From Microbacterium fluvii (GTDB lineage Bacteria > Actinomycetota > Actinomycetes > Actinomycetales > Microbacteriaceae), in NCBI RefSeq assembly GCF_025515205.1, contig NZ_JAOPFX010000001.1, positions 1,426,001 through 1,490,000 on the forward strand: a DNA stretch of 64,000 nt, given 5' to 3'. Below are positions 53,947-63,373 of the stretch, in pieces. Position 1 is the stretch's first letter, and every line of letters begins with the position of its first letter. Below the pieces are notes generated by a model that was not told the origin of the DNA, searched no databases, and saw only the letters and a program-made list of their open reading frames with translations. The position numbers were made by a program, and so were the translations under genes.

Positions 53947-55221
53947 TCACAGGCGCTCGCGCAGTTCGCCCAGGTCGGCCGTCGGCAGCGAGTCGGTGGT
54001 CGTCTCGAGCAATTCGGGCGCGGTCAGTCGACGGGCCGCCTTCTCGATCGGCTCTGGGCCGTTGACGGCATCGAGCTTCGTCTCGTCGATGCCGGGGAAT
54101 CGCCGCGCCGTGACGAGCACGCGCGACTCCAGCGACCCGACGAACCGGTTGTAGCTGTCGACCGTGCGCTCGATCGCCTTGCGCAGATCGTCGGCGTGAC
54201 CGGCGAGTCCGCCGAGCCGTTCGTAGAGCTGCGTGCCGAGGTCGAACAGCGTGCGTGCCTCGGCCGACACGCTCTGCTGCGTCCACGTGTAGGCGATCGT
54301 CTTGAGCACGGCCCACAGGTTGACCGGCGATGCGAGCGCGACGCGCTTGCCGAACGCGTAGTCGAGCAGGCTCGGGTCGGCCTCCAGCGCCACGGCCAGG
54401 AGTGACTCGCTCGGCACGAAGCAGATGACGAACTCGGGGCTGGTCGGAAGACCGGCCCAGTAGGCCTTGCCGGCCAACGCGTCGACATGCGCGCGCACGG
54501 CCTTCACGTGCTTGTCGAGCAGGCCCTGGCGGCGGCGGGCCTCGTCGCCCTGCGCCGTGAGCGGAATCGCGCTGGCCTCGAGGTACGCGGCCAGCGGCAC
54601 CTTCGCATCGACCGCGATCGCCTTGTCGCCCGGCAGGTGGATGACCATGTCGGGGCGGCCGGCACCGGCGTCGGACGAGATCGAGGCCTGCAGATCGAAG
54701 TCGACGTAGCGGGTGAGCCCCGCCGCCTCCACGACACGCCGCAGCTGCGTCTCGCCCCACACCCCACGGGTCGAACTCGAACTCAGCGCACTCGCGAGCG
54801 ACTCGGTGGTGGCCCGCAGGACCTCGTCGGATTCCTGGGCACGTCGCAGCTGCTCTGCCAGCGTGCCGAACTGGCTCTGCCGGTCGCGCTCGAGGTCGTC
54901 GACTTTGACCTGCATCGTCTGGAGAGTCTCGCGCACGGGTTCGAGCGCCCGCAGCACCGCCTGTTCGCGCCGCTCGCGCTCTTCGCGCGATGCCTGGTCG
55001 TGCCGCGTCTGGGCAGCCAACTCGCGATAGAGCGTCTGCTGGTGGTCGAGCTGAGCCTGCACGCCCGCACGCGCCGCTTCGGCGGCGGCCGCGCGGGCCG
55101 TCAGCTCCGACTGCGCGCGCGCCGCGCGGGCCGTCGCCCGCGCATGACCCAGCGCCCAGCCGAAGAGGGCTCCGGCCAGAAGGCACCCGATGACGATGAG
55201 CGACAGCATCCCTGCATCCAT
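53947..55221 (-). CDS. rmuC: DNA recombination protein RmuC
   Basis: 424-residue protein: N-terminal membrane helix (about 5-25), a long coiled coil (about 30-135, rich in Glu, Arg and Ala), then the RmuC nuclease-like domain with GVWGETQLRRVVEAAGL, GRPDMVIHLPGDKAIAVDAK and LPTSPEFVICFVPSE. The D-x-K pattern in AVDAKVPL resembles PD-(D/E)XK folds. E. coli RmuC limits inversions at short repeats. ATG at 55221. Confidence 0.93.
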   Translation of the reverse strand: MDAGMLSLIVIGCLLAGALFGWALGHARATARAARAQSELTARAAAAEAARAGVQAQLDHQQTLYRELAAQTRHDQASREERERREQAVLRALEPVRETLQTMQVKVDDLERDRQSQFGTLAEQLRRAQESDEVLRATTESLASALSSSSTRGVWGETQLRRVVEAAGLTRYVDFDLQASISSDAGAGRPDMVIHLPGDKAIAVDAKVPLAAYLEASAIPLTAQGDEARRRQGLLDKHVKAVRAHVDALAGKAYWAGLPTSPEFVICFVPSESLLAVALEADPSLLDYAFGKRVALASPVNLWAVLKTIAYTWTQQSVSAEARTLFDLGTQLYERLGGLAGHADDLRKAIERTVDSYNRFVGSLESRVLVTARRFPGIDETKLDAVNGPEPIEKAARRLTAPELLETTTDSLPTADLGELRERL

Positions 55222-55266
55222 GACGACAGCATGACGCGGGCCTCCGACATCGGAGCGCAGCCGCGC

Positions 55267-55869
55267 TCAGGCTGCGGCGAAGTGCGCCGGCTCTTCGGCG
55301 GGCATCGACATCTGCGACACCTTGACCCCAGACAGCGCCGCGAGCTCGACGATGTCGGCAGCCCCCGTGCGACGCGCCGCATCGATCATGATGTGCGCGC
55401 AGGCGAGCGCATCGGCCGAGGCGTCGTGATGAGCGAATCCGGTGAAGCCGGCTGCCTCCGCGGCCAGCGGAAGGCGGTACGAGGCCAGGTCGTAGGTCTT
55501 CCGTGCCACCTGCAGGCTGCAGACGTACCGGTAGGGCGGGTGCGCATCACCGGTCGCCTCGCACGCGCGGCGGATCACCGTCATGTCGAACCCCGCGTTG
55601 TGCGCCACGAGCACATCGGCGCCCGCGAAGGCGGCGAGATCATCGAGCTGATCGCTCCAGCCCTTCGCGCCGACGACGTCTTCTGCGCGGATGCCGTGGA
55701 TGCGGGTGTTCAGCTCGAAGAACCGGTCGTGGCCGGCGGGAGGCCGGATCAGCCAGCCGGCCGTCGCCACGACCTGACCGCCGCGCACCCGCGCGAGCCC
55801 CACCGCGCAGGCGGACGCATTGGAGGAGTTCGCCGTCTCGAAGTCGATCGCGGTGAAGTCCAATGCCAC
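55267..55869 (-). CDS. DEDDh-type 3'-5' exonuclease domain protein
   Basis: 200-residue protein with the exonuclease triad motifs: ExoI FTAIDFETANSS (D and E), ExoII VLVAHNAGFDMTVIR, and ExoIII FAHHDASADALACAHIM with the histidine. It resembles the epsilon/PolC proofreading family as a stand-alone domain. The N-terminus starts directly in strand 1, supporting the ATG at 55869. It shares strand with rmuC, 45 bases away, suggesting DNA maintenance. Confidence 0.88.
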   Translation of the reverse strand: MALDFTAIDFETANSSNASACAVGLARVRGGQVVATAGWLIRPPAGHDRFFELNTRIHGIRAEDVVGAKGWSDQLDDLAAFAGADVLVAHNAGFDMTVIRRACEATGDAHPPYRYVCSLQVARKTYDLASYRLPLAAEAAGFTGFAHHDASADALACAHIMIDAARRTGAADIVELAALSGVKVSQMSMPAEEPAHFAAA

Positions 55870-55953
55870 GCCCCCACCCTCGCCCCGAGAGCCTGGTCGA
55901 TAACGGAGGCGCGCCGAGGACGCGGATGCTGCGGGCTCAGCCCTCGGGGGTCG

Positions 55954-56946
55954 TCACAGCCACTTCGACGTGAGGTGCTCCGACGTGATGCGACGCAGGG
56001 TTCCCGATGCGCCGCGCAGCACGACGCTCTCGGTGAAGAGGTAGTCGGGTCCGGCACGCCGCACCCCCGCGACCAGCTCGCCGTTGGTCACACCCGTGGC
56101 CACGAAGATCGTGTTCTTGCCCTTGACCATCTCGTCGGCTTCGTAGACATAGCCGTCGAGCTTGAGTCCCGCATCGACGCCCTTCTGCTTCTCGTCGTCG
56201 TCGCGCGGCCACAGGCGCCCCTGGATGTGGCCGCCGAGGGCCTTGATCGCGCACGCCGTGACGATGCCCTCGGGGCTCCCGCCGATGCCGACGCACATGT
56301 CGGTGCGGGCGTTGTAGCGCGCGGCGTTGATGCCGCCGGCGACGTCGCCGTCGCTCATGAGGCGCGTTCCGGCACCCGCCTCGCGGATCTCGTCGATGAG
56401 GCTCTCGTGCCGGGGGCGGTTCAGCACAGAGACGACCATCTCGTCGACCGGCTTGCCGAGCGCCTTCGCGAGCAGGCGGATGTTCTCGCCGATCGGCAGC
56501 CGGATGTCGACCACCCCGACGCCGGCGGGACCGGTGACGAGCTTGTCCATGTAGAAGACGCTCGAGGCGTCGAGCATCGTGCCGCGGTCCGAGACCGCGA
56601 GCACCGAGAGTGCGTTGTTGCGCCCCTCGGCGGTCAGCGACGTGCCGTCGATCGGGTCGACGGCGATGTCGCACTGGGGCCCGCGGCCCGTGCCGACATG
56701 CTCGCCGTTGAAGAGCATGGGCGCGTTGTCCTTCTCGCCCTCGCCGATCACGATCACGCCGTCGAAGTTCACGGTCGTCAGGAACGCCCTCATCGCGTCG
56801 ACGGCGGCGCCGTCGGCGGCCTCCTTCGCACCTCGGCCGATGAACGGCACCGAGCGGATCGCCGCGGCCTCGGTGGCCCGAACGAGTTCGAGGGCCAGAT
56901 TTCGATCGGGATGCAGCGGGCTCATGTCCGCGGTAAGGCTCACCAT
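55954..56946 (-). CDS. glpX: Fructose-1,6-bisphosphatase class II
   Basis: 330-residue GlpX enzyme, removing the 1-phosphate in gluconeogenesis. Motifs IGEGEKDNAPMLFNGEHVG, DPIDGTSL and SDGDVAGGINA carry the metal- and substrate-binding residues. The start codon is ATG at 56946, with a second ATG six codons on. Divergent from fba across 187 bases, so aldolase and phosphatase of the same pathway are neighbours. Length is normal. Confidence 0.96.
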   Translation of the reverse strand: MVSLTADMSPLHPDRNLALELVRATEAAAIRSVPFIGRGAKEAADGAAVDAMRAFLTTVNFDGVIVIGEGEKDNAPMLFNGEHVGTGRGPQCDIAVDPIDGTSLTAEGRNNALSVLAVSDRGTMLDASSVFYMDKLVTGPAGVGVVDIRLPIGENIRLLAKALGKPVDEMVVSVLNRPRHESLIDEIREAGAGTRLMSDGDVAGGINAARYNARTDMCVGIGGSPEGIVTACAIKALGGHIQGRLWPRDDDEKQKGVDAGLKLDGYVYEADEMVKGKNTIFVATGVTNGELVAGVRRAGPDYLFTESVVLRGASGTLRRITSEHLTSKWL

Positions 56947-57094
56947 GCCGCCAGAGTACCCATTTCAGGCGCCTCACACGGCGTCTTTCGCCGCAACCGG
57001 CGCGAAGGAATCGTGTTTCTTTCACCACCGGCAGGACGCCGACGGCCCGTCATTTGTCCGGGCGACGGCATCCCCCGCGCCCACCCTCCTTCGC

Positions 57095-57100
57095 TAGGCT
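57095..57100 (+). promoter_or_regulatory. -10-like element before fba
   Basis: TAGGCT, the common actinobacterial -10 variant, 34 bases before the fba ATG. A start near 57107 would give a short leader with GGAGGAG. No -35 is evident. Confidence 0.4.
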
Positions 57101-57133
57101 GGCCATGAACGCACGCCGACCGGAGGAGCTGTC

Positions 57134-58162
57134 ATGCCCGTCGCCACCCCAGAGCAGTACGCCGAGATGCTGGACCGCGCGAAGGCGGGTGGCTTCGCCT
57201 ACCCCGCCATCAACGCGGCCAGCTCGCAGTCCGTCAACGCGGTCCTCCAGGGCCTCACCGAGGCAGGTTCCGACGGCATCCTGCAGGTCACGACGGGAGG
57301 TGCCGACTACTTCGCCGGCCACACCGTCAAGGCCCGCGCCACGGGCGCCCTCGCCTTCGCCGCCTATGTGCACGAGGTCGCCAAGAGCTACCCCATCACG
57401 GTCGCCCTGCACACCGACCACTGCCCCAAGCCCGCACTCGACGACTTCGTGCTGCCGCTGATCGCCGCGTCGGAGCAGGTCGTCGCCGACGGAGGCCAGC
57501 CCATCTTCCAGTCGCACATGTGGGACGGCTCGGCCGTGCCGCTCGACGAGAACGTCGAGATCGCCAAGGAGCTGCTGCCGCGGCTGAAGGCCATCAACGC
57601 GATCCTCGAGGTCGAGATCGGCGTCGTCGGCGGTGAAGAGGACGGCGTCAAGCACGAGGGAACCAACGACGCACTGTACACGACCACCGGTGACGTCGCG
57701 AAGTTCGTCGAGGCTCTCGGCCTCGGCGAGAACGGCCGCTACATCGCCGCCCTCACCTTCGGCAACGTGCACGGCGTCTACAAGCCGGGCAACGTCAAGC
57801 TCAAGCCCGAGCTGCTCGGCGAGATCCAGGCGGGCATCGCCGAGCGTTTCGGCACCGGCCCCAAGCCCCTCGACCTCGTCTTCCACGGCGGCAGCGGCTC
57901 GACTCCGGAAGAGATCGCCGAGGCGGTCAGCAACGGCGTCGTCAAGATGAACATCGACACCGACACGCAGTACGCCTTCACGCGCTCGGTCGCGGGCTTC
58001 ATGTTCCAGAACTACGACGGCGTGCTCAAGGTCGACGGCGAGGTGGGCAACAAGAAGGCCTACGACCCTCGGGCCTGGGGCAAGGTCGCCGAGTCGGCGA
58101 TGGCCGCCCGCGTCGTCGAGGCGACCCGCGAGCTCGGCTCCTACGGGCACTCGCAAAGCTGA
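57134..58162 (+). CDS. fba: Fructose-bisphosphate aldolase, class II
   Basis: 342-residue zinc-dependent aldolase of glycolysis and gluconeogenesis. Zinc and active-site motifs: VALHTDHCPKP, EVEIGVVGGEEDGV, TFGNVHGVYKPGNVKL and LVFHGGSGSTPEEI, with NMDTDTQ-type KMNIDTDTQYAF. GGAGGAG is 6-12 bases before the ATG. A perfect terminator follows. Identity is certain. Confidence 0.97.
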   Translation: MPVATPEQYAEMLDRAKAGGFAYPAINAASSQSVNAVLQGLTEAGSDGILQVTTGGADYFAGHTVKARATGALAFAAYVHEVAKSYPITVALHTDHCPKPALDDFVLPLIAASEQVVADGGQPIFQSHMWDGSAVPLDENVEIAKELLPRLKAINAILEVEIGVVGGEEDGVKHEGTNDALYTTTGDVAKFVEALGLGENGRYIAALTFGNVHGVYKPGNVKLKPELLGEIQAGIAERFGTGPKPLDLVFHGGSGSTPEEIAEAVSNGVVKMNIDTDTQYAFTRSVAGFMFQNYDGVLKVDGEVGNKKAYDPRAWGKVAESAMAARVVEATRELGSYGHSQS

Positions 58163-58170
58163 CACACCGA

Positions 58171-58209
58171 ATGACGAAGGCCCGGGGAACTACCCCGGGC
58201 CTTCGTCAT
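58171..58209. terminator. Bidirectional terminator between fba and MOSC gene
   Basis: Perfect 17-base arms (58171-58187 and 58193-58209) with AACTA loop. The far arm overlaps the stop codon of the convergent MOSC gene, so one hairpin serves both. Confidence 0.85.
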
Positions 58210-58757
58210 CTCGGGTCCCGATAGCCCTCGAGCAGCCCGGGCGCGCCCTCGGGGCGGTGCACGACGACGATCTCGTCGCCCGCGCGCACGCGACCACCCG
58301 TCACGACCCGCAGATACGGTCCGAGGCGGCGTTCGGCCGAGAAGCGCTTGACCCAGCCGCGCTCGTCGGGCCCGCCCACCCAACGCGCGAAGGTCTGGCA
58401 CGGCGTGCGCGGCATCGTGACCTCCACCTCGACGCGGTCGCCGATGCGCCAGCGCTCGCCGATCAGTGCGGCGTTGACGTCGATGCCCTCGGTGCGCAGG
58501 TTCTCGCCGAAGAATCCGGGCGGCAGCTCGCGGCCGAGCTCCCCCTCCCAGTGCGCGGCGTCTTCCTGCGCGTAGGCGTAGAGCGCCTTGTCGAGCCCCC
58601 CGTGATGCTTGCGGTCGGCCTGCACGTCGGCGTAGACGCCGTACGGCCCGATCTTCACGGCGCCCTCGACCGGCTGCTTGTCGATCGCGGTCACCCCGAT
58701 CGTGCCCGCATCGGGCAGCAGCTGGCGGACGACGCAGACGGCGAGGAGGCGCGGCAT
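58206..58757 (-). CDS. MOSC domain-containing protein
   Basis: 183-residue molybdenum-cofactor sulfurase C-terminal (MOSC) domain protein. GVTAIDKQPVEGAVKI, ADRKHHGGLDKALYAYAQED and the cysteine motif MPRTPCQTFARWVG are typical of the YiiM subfamily, which detoxifies N-hydroxylated compounds with Moco. ATG at 58757. No Moco genes are adjacent. Its stop lies inside the fba terminator. Confidence 0.9.
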   Translation of the reverse strand: MPRLLAVCVVRQLLPDAGTIGVTAIDKQPVEGAVKIGPYGVYADVQADRKHHGGLDKALYAYAQEDAAHWEGELGRELPPGFFGENLRTEGIDVNAALIGERWRIGDRVEVEVTMPRTPCQTFARWVGGPDERGWVKRFSAERRLGPYLRVVTGGRVRAGDEIVVVHRPEGAPGLLEGYRDPR

Positions 58758-58788
58758 GCTCCGAGGCTACCGTTCCTGCGCGGCGCCC

Positions 58789-59385
58789 TCAGGCGCCCGC
58801 GAGGACGTAGTCGATGAACCCGGGATCCGACAGCAGCGGGACGAGCAGGCAGGCGTAGACGCCGATGAAGCTGACGACGGCTCCGACCAGCGGGATCCAC
58901 CACGCGATGCGCCCAGAGCGCATCACGCGGAACGAGATGAAGGCGGTCGCCAGGTAGCCGATCACCAGCACGCCGGCGGCGATCGGGCCCCACAGCTGTG
59001 CCGAGGCGGTGTTGGTGAAGCTGCCGTCGATGCCGATGATCTCCCACGCGTTCTGGATGACGGCAGCCAGGTCGAGATAGCCGAACGCAGAGAAGAGCAC
59101 GTTGACGAAGCCGAAGCCCAGCAGGCCCGTCGTCACGACGCGGTCGACCGGATGCTGCCGCGTCGCGGCCGCCGGCGCCGCCTGCGGGTCGTGTCCGACG
59201 CCGTTCGGCGACGGAGCCGTGGTCGGCGCCGGCACGGCGTGCCCCGCATCGTAGGCGGCCGTCACGTCGGGCTGCCGGATGCGGGCGCGCTGCTCTTCGG
59301 GCGTCGCATACTCGCCGTAGCGGGGGCGCGACGGCGCGCCGCTCGCCGGGTGCTCGTCGGGCGCGGGCGTCGCGGCGTCGGTCAC
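58789..59385 (-). CDS. Membrane protein of unknown function (DUF6264-like)
   Basis: 198-residue protein with a Pro/Ala-rich cytoplasmic N-terminus (about 1-75) and four hydrophobic helices (about 82-105, 110-130, 135-155, 165-190). GTG at 59385 overlaps the ispH stop by four bases, so it is translationally coupled to ispH. Proteins of this shape beside ispH are frequent in Microbacteriaceae; DUF6264 is a tentative name. No catalytic residues seen. Confidence 0.7.
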   Translation of the reverse strand: MTDAATPAPDEHPASGAPSRPRYGEYATPEEQRARIRQPDVTAAYDAGHAVPAPTTAPSPNGVGHDPQAAPAAATRQHPVDRVVTTGLLGFGFVNVLFSAFGYLDLAAVIQNAWEIIGIDGSFTNTASAQLWGPIAAGVLVIGYLATAFISFRVMRSGRIAWWIPLVGAVVSFIGVYACLLVPLLSDPGFIDYVLAGA

Positions 59386-60443
59386 GCGCGGGTCCGTCCG
59401 CCCAGCGCGCGCGCGTCGCGGGAGCCGGCGGCATCCTGCCGGAGCTCCTTGGGCAGCGAGAACATCAGGTCCTCCTCGGCCGTGCGCACCTCTTCGACGT
59501 CGCCGTACCCGGCGGCGGCCAGGTCGGCGAGCACCTCCTGCACCAGCACCTCGGGCACCGAAGCGCCACTGGTGACGCCCACGGTCTCGACGCCGTCGAG
59601 CCACGCCTGCTCGACCTCATCGGCATAGTCCACCCGGTAGGCGGCCTTGGCGCCGTACTCCAGGGCCACCTCGACCAGTCGCACGCTGTTCGACGAGTTG
59701 GCCGAGCCCACCACGATCACGAGGTCGGCATCCTTCGCGACCTTCTTGATCGCGACCTGACGGTTCTGCGTCGCATAGCAGATGTCGTCGGAGGGCGGAT
59801 CGTGCAGCTCGGGAAAACGCTCGCGCAGACGCCGCACCGTCTCCATCGTCTCGTCGACCGAGAGCGTCGTCTGCGACAGCCACACGACCTTCGATGGGTC
59901 GCGCACCTCGACCAGCGCCGCCTCTTCGGGCGAGTTCACGACCGTGACATGGTCGGGGGCCTCCCCCGCCGTGCCCTCGACCTCCTCATGCCCGGTGTGG
60001 CCGATCAGCAGGATCTCGTAGTCGTCGCGGGCGAACCGCACCGCTTCGCGGTGCACCTTGGTCACGAGCGGACACGTCGCGTCGATGGCGCGCAGGCCGC
60101 GCTCCGACGCCGCGCTGACGACCGCAGGCGACACGCCGTGGGCGCTGAAGACGACGTGGGCGCCCTCCGGGACTTCATCGACCTCGTCGACGAAGATCGC
60201 CCCCAGGGCTTCCAGCTCGGTCACGACGTGGATGTTGTGCACGATCTGCTTGCGCACGTACACGGGGGCGCCGAAGCGCTCGAGGGCCTTCTCGACCGCG
60301 ATGACCGCGCGGTCGACGCCGGCGCAGTATCCACGGGGCGAGGCCAGCAGCACCCGCTTGTGTCCGGGCACCGGGATATCCTGAAGCAGCTCGCGGCGCC
60401 GCGGTACGCGGGGCACGGGCATGCGGATCGCTGTGCTGCTCAT
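59382..60443 (-). CDS. ispH: 4-hydroxy-3-methylbut-2-enyl diphosphate reductase
   Basis: 353-residue [4Fe-4S] enzyme of the MEP isoprenoid pathway, producing IPP and DMAPP. The three cluster cysteines are in [24 protein letters not shown] and [11 protein letters not shown], and the catalytic glutamate in [10 protein letters not shown]. The ATG at 60443 is preceded by a short polar leader before the catalytic core. Divergent from xseA. It heads a pair with the DUF6264-like gene. Confidence 0.96.
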   Translation of the reverse strand: MSSTAIRMPVPRVPRRRELLQDIPVPGHKRVLLASPRGYCAGVDRAVIAVEKALERFGAPVYVRKQIVHNIHVVTELEALGAIFVDEVDEVPEGAHVVFSAHGVSPAVVSAASERGLRAIDATCPLVTKVHREAVRFARDDYEILLIGHTGHEEVEGTAGEAPDHVTVVNSPEEAALVEVRDPSKVVWLSQTTLSVDETMETVRRLRERFPELHDPPSDDICYATQNRQVAIKKVAKDADLVIVVGSANSSNSVRLVEVALEYGAKAAYRVDYADEVEQAWLDGVETVGVTSGASVPEVLVQEVLADLAAAGYGDVEEVRTAEEDLMFSLPKELRQDAAGSRDARALGGRTRA

Positions 60444-60526
60444 CGACAAGAGTCTACGGCGACCGCCCTGGGCGAGCGCCGCATGACGGCGGGCCCCTGC
60501 CCGGCGACGAACACCGAGAGGACCGG

Positions 60527-61819
60527 ATGACGACCTTCCAGGCCGAGCCCGTGCCGGGCGAGCCGCCCCCAGCCGACTCGGTCTCGCCCCGCGACTCGAC
60601 GCTCGACGCGCCGACCTCGGTCTCACGGCTCAACGACACCATCCGCGGATTCATCGAACGCTGGGGGTCGGTGTGGGTCGAGGGTGAGATCACGTCGTGG
60701 AACGTGCGCGGCGGCAATGTGTTCGGCCGCATCAAAGACCTCGTCACCGATTCGACCATCTCGATCCGCATCTGGTCGAGCACCCGGCAGCGCCTGCCCG
60801 CCGATCTCAAGGTCGGCGATCACGTCATCACGTGCGTGAAGGCCGACTACTACCCCCGAAGCGGCGACTTCACCTTCGCCGTCTCGGCCATGCGCCACGT
60901 CGGTCTCGGCGACCAGCTCGAACGGCTCGAGCGGCTGCGCGCCCAGCTGAAGGCGGAGGGGCTGTTCGACTCCGCCCGCAAGAAGCCGCTGCCGTTTCTG
61001 CCGCATCTCATCGGGCTCATCACGGGAGAACGGTCGGATGCCGAGAAGGACGTGCATCGCAACGCCGAGCTGCGCTGGCCACAGGTGCGCTTCCGCACGC
61101 AGCACGCGGCCGTGCAGGGCGACCGGTGCGTGCCGGAGACGATCGCGGCACTGAAGGCGCTGGATGCCGATCCCGACGTCGATGTCATCGTCATCGCCCG
61201 CGGAGGAGGCGACCCGCAGACCCTGCTGGGCTTCAGCGACGAGCGGCTGCTGCGCGCGGTGGCCGCGGCATCCACCCCCGTCGTCAGCGCCATCGGCCAC
61301 GAGAACGATCACCCCCTGCTCGACGATGTCGCCGACCTGCGCGCCTCCACCCCGACCGATGCCGCCAAGCGCGTCGTGCCCGACGTCTCGGAGCAGCGGG
61401 CGCTCGTGGCTCACCTGCGCTCACGCCTGACCGGCCGGCTCACGCAGCGGGTCACCCACGACATCGCCCAGCTCGAGCAGCTGCGCTCGCGACCCGTGCT
61501 GCGAGCGCCTGACACGCTCATCGACGCGCGCGCGCAGCAGCTGTGGCTGCAGGTGTCTCGGGGCAGAGACCTCATCGACCGCCGCATCGAGACCGGCGCG
61601 CGGCGCGCCGCGGAGCTGCGGGCGACACTGCGTGCGCTCTCACCCGCGTCGACGCTGGCGCGCGGCTATGCGATCGCACACCTCGGCGACGGCGTCATCG
61701 TGCGCGATGCCGCGCAGGCGCCGAACGGCACGACCGTCGTCGTCACCGTCGCCGAGGGGTCGTTCGCGGCCCGCTCGCAGGGACCCGTCGCCGAAACCGG
61801 CGATGCCGTGTCGAACTAG
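60527..61819 (+). CDS. xseA: Exodeoxyribonuclease VII large subunit
   Basis: 430-residue subunit of ExoVII, degrading single-stranded DNA. OB-fold N-terminal domain ([20 protein letters not shown]), then the catalytic core with [34 protein letters not shown] and [35 protein letters not shown] precedes the ATG at 60527. xseB follows directly. Length is within family range. Confidence 0.95.
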   Translation: MTTFQAEPVPGEPPPADSVSPRDSTLDAPTSVSRLNDTIRGFIERWGSVWVEGEITSWNVRGGNVFGRIKDLVTDSTISIRIWSSTRQRLPADLKVGDHVITCVKADYYPRSGDFTFAVSAMRHVGLGDQLERLERLRAQLKAEGLFDSARKKPLPFLPHLIGLITGERSDAEKDVHRNAELRWPQVRFRTQHAAVQGDRCVPETIAALKALDADPDVDVIVIARGGGDPQTLLGFSDERLLRAVAAASTPVVSAIGHENDHPLLDDVADLRASTPTDAAKRVVPDVSEQRALVAHLRSRLTGRLTQRVTHDIAQLEQLRSRPVLRAPDTLIDARAQQLWLQVSRGRDLIDRRIETGARRAAELRATLRALSPASTLARGYAIAHLGDGVIVRDAAQAPNGTTVVVTVAEGSFAARSQGPVAETGDAVSN

Positions 61820-61820
61820 G

Positions 61821-62063
61821 ATGGACACCGTGACCGAGACCTCCCCGGCCAGCACCGACGTGGCGAGCATGTCGTTCGAGCAGGCCCGCGACGAGCTCGT
61901 GCGCGTCGTCGCCGAACTCGAGCAGGGCGCGCCCACGCTCGAGCAGTCGCTCACCCTCTGGGAGCGCGGCGAGGCCCTCGCGGCCCGCTGCGAGGAGTGG
62001 CTGCTGGGCGCCAAGCGGCGCCTGGATGCGGCGCGGGCCGAGGCCGAGGGGCCGGAGGCCTGA
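61821..62063 (+). CDS. xseB: Exodeoxyribonuclease VII small subunit
   Basis: 80-residue helical protein with the family core [19 protein letters not shown] and [23 protein letters not shown] at 61821 lies 1 base after the xseA stop (TAG) and has no separate ribosome site, so it is probably coupled. A GTG at 61830 is an alternative. It shares one base with the next gene. Confidence 0.93.
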   Translation: MDTVTETSPASTDVASMSFEQARDELVRVVAELEQGAPTLEQSLTLWERGEALAARCEEWLLGAKRRLDAARAEAEGPEA

Positions 62064-62704
62064 TGGCGCAGCGCATCGTCGCCGAGCTCGGCCGGCCCGA
62101 GACGCCGGACGAGACCGCCGCGCGCAAGGCGGAGTCGTCGCGCGTCTACCGTTCGTCGCAGACGGCGCGCAACCTCGTCGCCGCACTGATCGTGACCGTC
62201 GCCGTGGTCGCCGTGATCTTCTTCGCCGTCCCCAGAGGCACTCTCGCGGAGGCCGATCCGATCGACGTCACCGCCGTCGCGGCGCAGGTCGCCGACACCG
62301 AGGGTCAGCCGATCGTCGCGCCCGACATGGGTGAGGGCTGGGTCGCCAACCTCGCGCAGCTCGACGACGTCGGGGGCCTGCGGGCCTTCGCCGTGGTCTG
62401 GGCGCAGGACGACGATCAGGGCACGAGCTTCGTGCGGGTCGCGCAGGGCTTCGAAGCCGATGCCGGCTGGCCCGCCCGCGTGCTCACCGGCGCCGCCGTC
62501 GGCGAGACCGTCGTGATCGACGGCATCGACTGGATCCGCTACGAGATCTCCGATGCTCAGCGCGCGGGCAACATCTCGGCGGCCCTGAGCACCCAGGCGG
62601 GCGCCGACACCGTCATCGTCTACGGCTCCGACGACGCGAGCCTCGAGACCGCCGCCGCCTCGATCGCCGACGATGTGTCGGCCCTGCGTGAGGAGACCCC
62701 GTGA
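62063..62704 (+). CDS. DUF4245 domain-containing membrane protein
   Basis: 213-residue protein: cytoplasmic N-terminus (1-35), one membrane helix (about 36-58, LVAALIVTVAVVAVIFFAV), and an exported DUF4245 domain. The domain ends with TVIVYGSDDASLETAAASI. Its ATG at 62063 overlaps the xseB stop by one base. In actinobacteria this gene commonly lies between xseB and glpX or fumC-type genes; its function is unknown. Confidence 0.85.
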   Translation: MAQRIVAELGRPETPDETAARKAESSRVYRSSQTARNLVAALIVTVAVVAVIFFAVPRGTLAEADPIDVTAVAAQVADTEGQPIVAPDMGEGWVANLAQLDDVGGLRAFAVVWAQDDDQGTSFVRVAQGFEADAGWPARVLTGAAVGETVVIDGIDWIRYEISDAQRAGNISAALSTQAGADTVIVYGSDDASLETAAASIADDVSALREETP

Positions 62705-63339
62705 CCGAGCAGCAGACCCCTCGATCGGTGTGGCACGACATGCGCGCCGGCAACGCTCGCTTCGTCGACGGGGCGCCGCAGCATCCGCGTCAAGACGCCG
62801 ACCGCCGCCACGAGCTGGCCACCGTGCAGACTCCGCGCGCGGTGCTCTTCGGCTGCTCCGACTCGCGACTGGCGGCAGAGATCATCTTCGACCAGGGCCT
62901 CGGCGACCTGTTCGTCGTGCGCAACGCGGGCCAGGTCGTCTCCGACTCGGCCATCGCGAGCCTCGAATACGCCGTCGCCGTGCTGAAGGTGTCGCTGGTG
63001 GTCGTGCTCGCCCACGACGGATGCGGCGCCGTGCGCGCCGCGATCGACTCGACGGACCCGGAGGCGGCGGAGCTTCCTCCGGCGATCTGGCGCCTCATCG
63101 CCCGCATCGTGCCGGCCGCGCGCACCGTGCTGAGGGCCACCCCCGACGCGACGGCGCACACCGTCGACGCCGAGCTGGTCGGCCGCGAGCACCTGCGCAA
63201 CACGGTCGACGACCTGCTGGCGTCGTCGAAGCTCATCAGCGACGCCGTGGCCGAGGGGCGCCTCGGCATCGTCGGGGCCAACTACCGGCTGGCCGAAGGC
63301 ACCGCCGTTCCGCACGTGAGCGTCGGGCTCGACGCCTGA
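62701..63339 (+). CDS. Beta-type carbonic anhydrase
   Basis: 212-residue zinc enzyme interconverting carbon dioxide and bicarbonate. The zinc ligands are in [11 protein letters not shown] (Cys, with the Asp-Arg dyad) and [14 protein letters not shown] (His and Cys). RNAGQVV and SLEYAV are also family-typical. GTG start at 62701 overlaps the DUF4245 stop by four bases. No signal peptide, so cytoplasmic. 34 bases separate it from fumC. Confidence 0.93.
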   Translation: MTEQQTPRSVWHDMRAGNARFVDGAPQHPRQDADRRHELATVQTPRAVLFGCSDSRLAAEIIFDQGLGDLFVVRNAGQVVSDSAIASLEYAVAVLKVSLVVVLAHDGCGAVRAAIDSTDPEAAELPPAIWRLIARIVPAARTVLRATPDATAHTVDAELVGREHLRNTVDDLLASSKLISDAVAEGRLGIVGANYRLAEGTAVPHVSVGLDA

Positions 63340-63373
63340 CGCCGCACAGACACCACCACCAGGAAACGAGGAC